The position numbers were made by a program, and so were the translations under genes. Below, piece by piece: positions 24,908 to 32,161 of a stretch of 64,000 nucleotides of DNA. Under the pieces are notes generated by a model, which was not told the origin of the DNA, made no database searches, and saw only the letters and a program-made list of their open reading frames with translations. Origin of the DNA: Actinomadura physcomitrii (GTDB lineage Bacteria > Actinomycetota > Actinomycetes > Streptosporangiales > Streptosporangiaceae). The DNA is taken from assembly GCF_008923205.2 (NCBI RefSeq), contig NZ_WBMS02000039.1:35686-99685 (forward strand), given 5' to 3'. Every line of letters starts with the position of its first letter. Positions within the stretch are counted from its first letter, which is position 1.

Positions 24908-25283
24908 TCAGCCGAGCGCGTCCCCCGGCTTCCCGAGCGCCGCCCAGCGCATACGTTGAAGCGTCTGTACCACTTCGAGTGTCGCCGACTCGGTGCCGCT
25001 TTCCCTGCAGCGCCCGCACGGCTCACCGTCGTGGGTGCCGCCCTCACCGCCGCAGGCCCGGCAGCCGACGAGCCGGACGTCCTTCCAGCAGGTCCCCGCG
25101 CCGCAGGCCGAGGCAGAGCGCCAGGACGTACAGTGCGCGGAGCCGTTCATGTTCGGCCGCCTTGAGAGCATCGCGCGCCTGGTCGACCGTGAGCCCGCGG
25201 TTCAGTCTCGCTGACCGCGGCCAGTCGCGCGACCGGCCGAGCACCTCCGTGACCCTCACCGGCCGGGCTGGAGGAATGTCCAT
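24908..25283 (-). pseudogene. Remnant of a tyrosine integrase and an adjoining Cys-rich segment
   Basis: One frame (from 25283) reads NRGLTVDQARDALKAAEHERLRALYVLALCLGLRRGDLL-type sequence, the start of a tyrosine-recombinase catalytic domain (ALxLGLRRGELL, where the Arg is catalytic). After LLE it becomes unrelated. The second frame (ending 24908) has a zinc-ribbon-like CRACGGEGGTHDGEPCGRC. No catalytic HxxR or Tyr is present. This is what remains of an integrated element downstream of tRNA-Asp/tRNA-Phe. Confidence 0.6.
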
Positions 25284-25349
25284 TTTTCGCGATTAGCCAT
25301 AGAGGAACGTCTATGGGGGTGGGGGTGGAGTTGGTGGTGTGCTTGCGGC

Positions 25350-25946
25350 ATGGAGTCGACGACAGAGCGGACGACGGTGCCCGCCGGGGAAGGGCGGGCG
25401 GTCCGCGTGGCCGCCGGGCGACGGGTGCGTGTGGTGGATCTGGAGGGCGGGCAGGTCGGTGATCTGTTCGCCTTCGCCGCCGGCGATCCGCGCGAGCGGT
25501 TGAGCGCCGCGCACACCCGCAGCGTGACGAGCCGGCTCTTCCCGGAGGTCGGGGAGGCCTTCGTGACGGATCGGCGCAGGCCGATCCTCGTCCTCGCCGG
25601 CGACGCCTCGCCGGGTTCGCACGACATGCTGATCGCCGCCTGCGACCCCGCGCGCTATGCGGCGCTGGGGGTGCCGGAGCATCGCTCGTGCGCCCGGAAC
25701 CTGGAGCTGGCGCTGGCGGAGCTGGGAATCGAGGTCGCCGTCACGCCGCAGCCCGTCAACGTGTTCATGCGCATTCCGGTGCAGGAGTCGGGGCGGTTGC
25801 GGTGGCTGCCGGCCGAGAGCCGGGCCGGGGACTCGATCACCTTCGAGGCGGCCATGGACTGCGTGGTCGTGGTGTCGGCGTGCCCGCAGGACATGGTCGG
25901 CATCAACAACGACCGGCCGACGCCACTGGCGATCGACGTGTGGTGA
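25350..25946 (+). CDS. DUF1989 protein (urea-carboxylase-associated family)
   Basis: 198 residues covering the whole DUF1989 domain: VRVAAGRRVRVVDLEGGQVGDLFAF at the start, SHDMLIAACDP in the middle, PVNVFMRIPVQESGRLRW and CVVVVSACPQDMVGINN at the end. Relatives are encoded with urea carboxylase/allophanate hydrolase or nitrogen-catabolism genes and bind metal; a proved reaction is lacking for most. It heads a same-strand run with the ene-reductase and deacetylase-fold genes (43-bp and 32-bp gaps), so it likely serves the same pathway. Confidence 0.9.
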   Translation: MESTTERTTVPAGEGRAVRVAAGRRVRVVDLEGGQVGDLFAFAAGDPRERLSAAHTRSVTSRLFPEVGEAFVTDRRRPILVLAGDASPGSHDMLIAACDPARYAALGVPEHRSCARNLELALAELGIEVAVTPQPVNVFMRIPVQESGRLRWLPAESRAGDSITFEAAMDCVVVVSACPQDMVGINNDRPTPLAIDVW

Positions 25947-25989
25947 CGCCCCAGTGCAGGCGTATCGCTGAGAAGTGAAGGGAAGACCA

Positions 25990-27114
25990 ATGAGCGTTCG
26001 TGAGAGCCATCCCGCGCTGGAGCCGGGACGTATCGGGGAGCTTCGGACGGCCAACCGGTTGGTGGTGGCGCCGATGACCAGGGTGTCGGCCACCCCGGAC
26101 GGCACGGCGACACCGGAGATGGCCGCCTACTACACCGAGTTCGCGCGCGGCGGGTTCGGGCTGGTCATCACGGAGGGCGTCTACACCGACTCCGCTTACA
26201 GCCAGGGTTACCTCAACCAGCCGGGGCTGGTGTCGGCGCGGCACATGGGAGCGTGGCGTGAGGTCACCGACGGGGTTCACGAGGCCGGAGGCCTGATCGT
26301 GGCGCAGTTGATGCACGCGGGCGCGCTGTCGCAGGGCAACCCGCATCGCGACGGCACGGCCGGGCCGTCGGCGGTGAAGCCGCGCGGTGCGATGATGCCC
26401 GAGTACGGCGGGAGCGGCCCATGGCCGGTCCCCGAGGAGATGGACTCTGCGGACATCGAGGAGGCCGTGGCCGGCTTCGTCGCCTCGGCGGTGAACGCCC
26501 GGGACGCCGGGTTCGACGGCGTGGAGGTGCATGCCGCCAACGGGTACCTGCTGGACCAGTTCCTCACTGACTACACCAACCTGCGCGAGGACTCCTACGG
26601 CGGGCCGGTCGCCGCACGCGTTCGGCTCGCGGCCGAGGTCGTGGAGGCGATCCGTGCCGAGGTGGGGCCGGACTGGTGCGTCGGGGTGCGGCTGTCGCAG
26701 ACGAAGGTGAACGATTTCCACTATCGCTGGCCCGGCGGTGCCCGCGACGGGGAGGTGATCTTCGCCGCGCTGGCCGACGCGGGCGCGACGTACCTGCACA
26801 TCGCCAGCGAGGGCCGCGACTGGATCGAATCGGCGCAGCTGGAGGGCGGCCTCACCATCACGGGCCAGGCCCGCCGGGTGGCCGGGCTCCCGGTGATCGC
26901 CAACGGCGGGATGCACGACGCGGAGCTGTCGGCGCAGGTCCTCGGGGACGGGCACGCCGATTTCGTGTCCGTGGCCCGAGCCGCCCTGGTCAACGCCGAC
27001 CTGCCGCGCCGCCTGGCGGAGGGCGGGGCGCTGGAGCGCTTCGACCACGGGCTTCTCGAACCGACGGTCACCCTGGACAACGCCCGCCGCCGGGCGGCCG
27101 GGGCGAGGGTCTGA
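25990..27114 (+). CDS. Old-yellow-enzyme family FMN ene-reductase
   Basis: 374 residues from ATG 25990 after GAAGGGA. The barrel shows NRLVVAPMTRVSAT, GLVITEGVY, QLMHAGAL (His of the substrate-binding pair) and DGVEVHAANGYLLDQFL. VIANGGM and DFVSVARAALVNADLP close the FMN phosphate site. These enzymes reduce activated C=C bonds with NAD(P)H; maleimides are among the best known substrates of the family. Its neighbours suggest reduction of an unsaturated imide or N-heterocycle before ring opening. Confidence 0.93.
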   Translation: MSVRESHPALEPGRIGELRTANRLVVAPMTRVSATPDGTATPEMAAYYTEFARGGFGLVITEGVYTDSAYSQGYLNQPGLVSARHMGAWREVTDGVHEAGGLIVAQLMHAGALSQGNPHRDGTAGPSAVKPRGAMMPEYGGSGPWPVPEEMDSADIEEAVAGFVASAVNARDAGFDGVEVHAANGYLLDQFLTDYTNLREDSYGGPVAARVRLAAEVVEAIRAEVGPDWCVGVRLSQTKVNDFHYRWPGGARDGEVIFAALADAGATYLHIASEGRDWIESAQLEGGLTITGQARRVAGLPVIANGGMHDAELSAQVLGDGHADFVSVARAALVNADLPRRLAEGGALERFDHGLLEPTVTLDNARRRAAGARV

Positions 27115-27146
27115 CGGAAGCCGGAAACCCAGGAAGGGACGAGATC

Positions 27147-28019
27147 ATGGACGGGGCCGGAAGCTGGCATGGCGGGGCGGCGGCCGTGGTGACGCTGACC
27201 TTCGACGTGGACGCCGAGACACCGATCCTCGCCCACGGCGGACGCTACGCCGGGCACGCCGGCACGATGTCGCACCAGTCCTACGGGCCCGACGTGGGAC
27301 TGCCCCGCATCCTGGACCTGCTGGAGGAGCTGGAGGTGCCGGCGACGTTCTTCGTGCCGGGCTGGGTGGCCGAGCGCCGCCCGGGGCTGGCCGCCTCGAT
27401 CGTCGAGCGCGGCCACGAGGTGGCGCACCACTCCTACGCGCACCGCCCGCCCACGTCGATGAGCCCGCAGGAGGAGCGGGCGGACTTCGTGCGCGCCCTG
27501 GAGGTGTTCGCGCTGCAGGGCATCGAGGTCACCGGGTTCCGCGCGGCGCTGTGGGAGGCGTCCTGGGCGACGGCGGACCTGGTGGCCGAGCACGGGCTGC
27601 GCTACGACTCGTCCCTGATGGGAGACGACCGGCCGTACCGGATCGCGACGGCGGCCGGAGAGATCGTCGAGCTGCCGGTGCACTGGTCGCTGGACGACTG
27701 GGAGCAGTACGCCTATCTGCCCGAACCGAACATCGGGTCGGTGATCGAGTCGCCGCGCAAGGTGCTGGAGCTGTGGCGCGCGGAGCTGGACGGTATGCGC
27801 GCCTACCGGTGCCTGTTCAACCTGTGCGCGCATCCGTTCCTGTCGGGGCGGCCGGGCCGCGCGATGGCGCTGCGGCACCTCATCGAGTACGCCCGCGAGT
27901 GCGGGGACGTGGCGTTCGCGCGCTGCCGGGACGTCGCCGCGGCGGCCCTCGCCGACCCGCAGGTCCGGTCGCGCCCGCACGAGCGGCCCCGGGTCGACCC
28001 GGAGATCCACCCGTACTGA
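27147..28019 (+). CDS. Polysaccharide-deacetylase-fold hydrolase, cyclic-imidase/PuuE-like
   Basis: 290 residues from ATG 27147. NodB-type motifs: TLTFDVDAET (Asp pair), FFVPGWVAE, GHEVAHHSYAH (metal His-x3-His) and an FRAALWEASWATADL motif. It has no signal peptide, so it is cytosolic and unlikely to act on wall polymers. Cytosolic members of this fold include PuuE allantoinase and bacterial cyclic imidases, which open amide rings. Between an ene-reductase and, further on, an asparaginase-type amidase, ring opening of an imide is the best guess. Confidence 0.85.
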   Translation: MDGAGSWHGGAAAVVTLTFDVDAETPILAHGGRYAGHAGTMSHQSYGPDVGLPRILDLLEELEVPATFFVPGWVAERRPGLAASIVERGHEVAHHSYAHRPPTSMSPQEERADFVRALEVFALQGIEVTGFRAALWEASWATADLVAEHGLRYDSSLMGDDRPYRIATAAGEIVELPVHWSLDDWEQYAYLPEPNIGSVIESPRKVLELWRAELDGMRAYRCLFNLCAHPFLSGRPGRAMALRHLIEYARECGDVAFARCRDVAAAALADPQVRSRPHERPRVDPEIHPY

Positions 28020-28032
28020 GCGGGAACGGCCG

Positions 28033-29589
28033 TCACTTCATGCCGGCGGCCTGAAGGGCGAGGAAGAGATCGACGCGGTCGGCGGTGCGGGTCACGTCAC
28101 GGCCGGTCAGCCGGGTGATCTTGGCGAGCCTGTTGCGCAGCGTGTTGACGTGGACGTGCAGGGCCGCGGCGGTGGCCGACCAGTGGCCGTCATGGTCCAG
28201 GAAGGCGCGCAGCGTGCCCTCCAGTTCGGCGCCCCGGCCGGCGTCGTGCTCGCGCAGCGGAGCGAGCACGGCGTCGGACAGGGTCCGCAGGGTCTCGGCG
28301 TCCTGCATGCCGAGCAGCAGCCGGTGCGCGCCGAGCTCGGCGAACGTCTGGACGGCGCGTCCGGAACGGCCCTGCCGCAGTGCCCGGCACGCCTCCCGCG
28401 ATCGGACGAGGGATTCGCGCAGCCCGTCCAGGTGCCGGACGACCCCGCCGAGGCCCACGACGGGCCGGTGTCCGGGGAAGCGGCCGGCCACGGCCGAGAC
28501 GAGCCGTTCGGCCAGGGGCGCCGATTCCCGGTCGCCGTGCCGCCACGCCAGGACGGCCACCACGTCCTGCGATCCGCCCGCCACCACGGCCGGAACGCCC
28601 GCGGCGGCGAAGAACTCGCCGGCCGTCTCCGCGAGTCCGGGCAGGGCCGCGTCGGTGCCGGCGAACGCGAGCGCCCACACCGCCAGCGGCCCTTCGGCGT
28701 CCACCCCGAACGCCCGCAGCCGGCCGGGGACCTCGGCCGCGCGGCTGCCGCCCGACAGCACCATCTCCAGCAGTTCGCCGGCGAACCGGCCCTCGATCGC
28801 CTGCATCGCCTGCTTCCTGGCGACCTCCAGGCTGAGGTAACGGGCCGCCTGCTCCAGCGCGTCCTGCTCGGCGCGCGTGAGGCCGGTCACCGGGCGCAGG
28901 CAGACCAGTGCCGCGTCGGCCTCGCCGACCGCCCCGACCAGGTACAGGGCCGCCCTGCCCGCGGTGCCGAGGTCCAGTTCCAGGGGCGGCGGACGGCGCG
29001 CCAGGCCGGTGGCCACCGCGTGGAGCTGCCCGGACTCCAGCTCGGTGCCGGCCGATGCGAGCAGGCGCCCCATGCGGTCGACCACCGCGAGGGGCAGCTC
29101 GTGGTCGCGGCGCAGCACCCGCAGCACCCCGGAGGCGCCGGCGCCCTGCGAGATCGCCGTCGCCAGCGCCTCGCCCCGGCGGACCAGGCCGACGAGCGCG
29201 CCCTGCCGCTCCTCGGTGTAGCGGGCGGCCACCGCCTGCGAGATCGCGGTGAACGGCACCGCCGCGGAGATCTCCAGCAGCGGCACATCGGCCTCCGCGC
29301 AGGCGCCGACCAGGTCGTCCGGCGTCGCGGGGCACTCCGGCCGCAGGCCGAAGACCAGTCCCGCCGGCTCGGCGCGCCGGATGTCGGCGACGAACTCGGC
29401 GGCGCTGACGCGGTCGCTCCACAGGCCGTTGGTCAGCACCAGCTCGCGCCGGCGCACGTAGCGCGAGGGGTCGGGAAGCTCGGTGCCGTGGACCCAGGCG
29501 GCCGGCTCGTCCAGCGCGCCCCTGGGTCCCGGGACCAGGAGCCGCAGCTCCAGCGTTTCGTCCTCCAGCAGCGACCGCAGGGTGAACAT
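28033..29589 (-). CDS. PucR-family transcriptional regulator
   Basis: 518 residues. N-terminal PucR domain (about 1-125: WVHGTELPDPSRYVRRRELVLTNGLW), a GGDEF-like central region (about 285-420) and a C-terminal HTH_30 (LRAFLDHDGHWSATAAALHVHVNTLRNRL). PucR proteins regulate purine and other nitrogen-compound catabolism in response to intermediates. It is divergent from the permease-amidase pair and convergent with the deacetylase-fold gene, so it probably controls all of them. Confidence 0.93.
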   Translation of the reverse strand: MFTLRSLLEDETLELRLLVPGPRGALDEPAAWVHGTELPDPSRYVRRRELVLTNGLWSDRVSAAEFVADIRRAEPAGLVFGLRPECPATPDDLVGACAEADVPLLEISAAVPFTAISQAVAARYTEERQGALVGLVRRGEALATAISQGAGASGVLRVLRRDHELPLAVVDRMGRLLASAGTELESGQLHAVATGLARRPPPLELDLGTAGRAALYLVGAVGEADAALVCLRPVTGLTRAEQDALEQAARYLSLEVARKQAMQAIEGRFAGELLEMVLSGGSRAAEVPGRLRAFGVDAEGPLAVWALAFAGTDAALPGLAETAGEFFAAAGVPAVVAGGSQDVVAVLAWRHGDRESAPLAERLVSAVAGRFPGHRPVVGLGGVVRHLDGLRESLVRSREACRALRQGRSGRAVQTFAELGAHRLLLGMQDAETLRTLSDAVLAPLREHDAGRGAELEGTLRAFLDHDGHWSATAAALHVHVNTLRNRLAKITRLTGRDVTRTADRVDLFLALQAAGMK

Positions 29590-29677
29590 GATGTGAATCT
29601 ACACAGCCGAAGGAGTCAGGGATAGAGGTTTCTCTACTTCGCATCGTCGGTCCCTGGTGCTTTTGTGTTACACATCA
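29589..29677. promoter_or_regulatory. Paired dyads between PucR and the NCS1 permease
   Basis: TGTG-AATCTA-CACA (29592-29605) and TGTG-TTA-CACA (29664-29674) lie near the two divergent starts. The outer heptamers TGATGTG (29589-29595) and CACATCA (29671-29677) are exact reverse complements. They look like operator half-sites for PucR; inferred from symmetry. Confidence 0.45.
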
Positions 29678-29691
29678 CGGACGGAGGAACC

Positions 29692-31122
29692 ATGGCCAAC
29701 AACGATCCGGCACAGAGCGTCCGGCCCGAGGCGGTCCGCTTCGACGAGCACGGCATCCACCCCATCCCCGGCTCTTCGCGCGACTCCACGCCATGGCAGC
29801 AGTTCTGGATCTGGTGCGGCGCCAACATCGCGCCCATCAACTGGGTGCTCGGCGCGCTCGGCGTCACCCTCGGCCTGAGCCTGGTGGAGACCCTGACGGT
29901 CATCGCCCTCGGCAACGTGCTCGGCTGCGCCGTCTTCGGGCTGTTCAACGTGATGGGCCACCGCACCGGCGTCAACCAGATGGTCCTCGGCCGCGGGCCG
30001 TTCGGCCGGCGCGGCGCCCTCGTCCCCGGCCTGGTGCAGGGGCTGCTCACCACGGGCTGGGTCGGCGTCAACACCTGGGTGGTGCTCGACCTGGTCATCG
30101 AGATCCTCGCGCAGCTCGGCGTGCACGGCGGCACCGGGTTGAAGTACCTGGTGGCCGGGCTCATCATGGCTCTCCAGCTGGCCTTGGCTCTGTACGGGTT
30201 CTACGCCATCCGCACGTTCGAGAAATACACCGTCCCGGCCACGGTGCTGGTGATGGTGGTCATGACCGTCCTCGCGCTGGCGCACACCGCCCCGCACTGG
30301 ACGGCCGCGACCGCCACGACCGCCGGCGGCAAGGTCACCGCGGTGACCCAGCTGCTCACCGCCATCGGCATCGGCTGGGGGATCACCTGGCTGCCGTACT
30401 CGGCCGACTACAGCCGGTTCGTCCGCACGGGCGCCTCCGACCGGTCGGTGTTCTGGTCCACCGCGCTCGGAATGTACGTCCCGACGGTGTGGCTGGCCGC
30501 GCTCGGCGCCTGCCTGGCCAGTGCGGGCGAAGGCAGCGACCCCTCGAGCCTGGTGACCGGCACCTTCGGGGTGATGGCGATCCCCGTCCTGCTGCTGATC
30601 ATGCACGGGCCGGTCGCGACCAACATCCTCAACCTGTACTCCTGCTCGCTGGCCGCCCTGTCGATCGGCATCCGGGCCGCGCGATGGAAGGTGACGCTGG
30701 CGGCGGGCACGGTCGCGTCCCTCTTCCTCGCGGTGTTCCTCCAGGCCTCGGGCTTCGCCCAGGCCTTCGACAACTGGATGTCGTCCATCCTGGTCTGGAT
30801 CAGCCCGTGGGCGGCCATCTGCCTGGTGGACTTCTTCGTCCTGCGGCGCGGGCGCGTCGACGTGGCCGCCCTGTACCGCGCCGGCGGCGGCCGCGGCGGT
30901 CCCGCGCTGGTCAGCCTGGCGCTGGGGCTGCCGGCCGGGTGGGCGTGGCAGTTCGGCATGGTGCCGGCGCTGCAGGGACCGCTCGCGCGGACGCTGGGCC
31001 ACACCGACTTCTCCTGGCTGTCGGGCGGCCTGGTCGCGGGCGGGCTCTACTATGCCCTCGCCGTCCGGGCACGACGGCAGGCCACGGCCGGCGCGGCGAT
31101 GGCGGCCGGGGCGGTGTCCTGA
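29692..31122 (+). CDS. NCS1-family permease (nucleobase/allantoin/hydantoin type)
   Basis: 476 residues from ATG 29692 with GGAGGA upstream; about 12 membrane helices. NCS1 features are the N-terminal WIWCGANIAPINWVLGALG, GHRTGVNQMVLGRGPFGRRG in helix 2-3 and ADYSRFVRTGASD after helix 6. Members import cytosine, uracil, allantoin, hydantoins or other small ring amides with Na+ or H+. The stop overlaps the amidase start by one base (TGATG), so both are cotranscribed. Confidence 0.93.
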   Translation: MANNDPAQSVRPEAVRFDEHGIHPIPGSSRDSTPWQQFWIWCGANIAPINWVLGALGVTLGLSLVETLTVIALGNVLGCAVFGLFNVMGHRTGVNQMVLGRGPFGRRGALVPGLVQGLLTTGWVGVNTWVVLDLVIEILAQLGVHGGTGLKYLVAGLIMALQLALALYGFYAIRTFEKYTVPATVLVMVVMTVLALAHTAPHWTAATATTAGGKVTAVTQLLTAIGIGWGITWLPYSADYSRFVRTGASDRSVFWSTALGMYVPTVWLAALGACLASAGEGSDPSSLVTGTFGVMAIPVLLLIMHGPVATNILNLYSCSLAALSIGIRAARWKVTLAAGTVASLFLAVFLQASGFAQAFDNWMSSILVWISPWAAICLVDFFVLRRGRVDVAALYRAGGGRGGPALVSLALGLPAGWAWQFGMVPALQGPLARTLGHTDFSWLSGGLVAGGLYYALAVRARRQATAGAAMAAGAVS

Positions 31123-32087
31123 TGAGAGTCACCGTCCTCACCACCGGAGGCACCATCGCGTCGCGCCCGTCCTCGCGGGGAGGCGTCCGGGTGGCGGTGC
31201 CCGGGGCCGCCCTGCCCGTCCCCGGGGCGGTGCGCGTCCGCGAGGTGATGCTGGCGCACAGCTTCAACCTCACCCTTGCCGACGTCCTCGGGCTGGCCCG
31301 GCGGATCCTCACCGAAGCCGACGGCTCCGGCGCGGACGGTGTCGTCGTCACGCACGGCACCGACACCATGGAGGAAACGGCCTACCTGGTCGACCTCGTC
31401 CTGCCTCCCGGACGCACCGTGGTGTTCACCGGCGCCCAGCGGCACGCGTCCGCACCGGACGCCGACGGCCCGGGCAACATCGCCGACTCCGTCCGCGTCG
31501 CCGCCGCCCCCGAGACCCGGGGCGCGGGCGCCGTCATCACGATGGCCGGGCAGGTCCATGCCGCCCGGTACGCGACCAAGGCCCACACGCTCGCGCCGGA
31601 GGCCTTCGCCTCACCGGGGCACGGGCCGATCGCCCTCGTCCGGGACGGCGGGATCGAGGCGATCACCCGGCCCGCCCGCCCGGACGGGTTCCGGCTCGCC
31701 GAACTGGGCGCGCTGGAGGCCCGGGTGGACATCGTGCCCGTCCACCTGGGCGCCGACGGCGTGCAGATCGCGGCCTGCCGGGCGGCGGGAGCCCGCGGTC
31801 TGGTCGTCCAGGCGCTCGGCACGGGCAACCCGACTCCCGGCGTCCTCACCGAGATCCGGACCTGCCTCGATCAGGGCATTCCTGTCCTGGTCACGTCGCG
31901 TTGCGCGGAGGGGCCGGCGGTTCCCGTCTACGGCGCCGGCGGGGGCGCCGACCTCGCCGAGGCGGGCGCCGTCTTCGCGGGCCGCCTCGGCGCCCCCAAG
32001 GCCCGGCTGCTCCTCATGGCCGCGCTCGCCGCCGAGGCCGACGCCGAACATGCCCTGGCCCGCCTACGACCGCACCTTCCCGCCTAA
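31122..32087 (+). CDS. Type-I/II L-asparaginase-family amidohydrolase
   Basis: 321 residues. Both catalytic Thr motifs are present: LTTGGTIAS near the N-terminus and VVTHGTDTMEETAY (Thr-Asp and the Glu-Glu) at about 72-85. VFTGAQRHA and VVQALGTGNPTPGV are family segments. No signal peptide. Apart from asparagine, such enzymes can hydrolyse other omega-amides. Coupled to the NCS1 permease, it would suit hydrolysis of a half-amide such as succinamate; this is inference. Confidence 0.93.
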   Translation: MRVTVLTTGGTIASRPSSRGGVRVAVPGAALPVPGAVRVREVMLAHSFNLTLADVLGLARRILTEADGSGADGVVVTHGTDTMEETAYLVDLVLPPGRTVVFTGAQRHASAPDADGPGNIADSVRVAAAPETRGAGAVITMAGQVHAARYATKAHTLAPEAFASPGHGPIALVRDGGIEAITRPARPDGFRLAELGALEARVDIVPVHLGADGVQIAACRAAGARGLVVQALGTGNPTPGVLTEIRTCLDQGIPVLVTSRCAEGPAVPVYGAGGGADLAEAGAVFAGRLGAPKARLLLMAALAAEADAEHALARLRPHLPA

Positions 32088-32161
32088 GGCTCTGGTGCGC
32101 GGCCATGGGAGCGGCGGCGTACCCTCGTGAAAATGCCGCCGAGTGGAAAGGGTCGATCGCT

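Noticed and set aside
31052..32161. In-frame upstream extension of the SNF2 motor
   Set aside because: It overlaps the asparaginase gene in another frame, is low-complexity, and a good ribosome site stands before GTG 32162.
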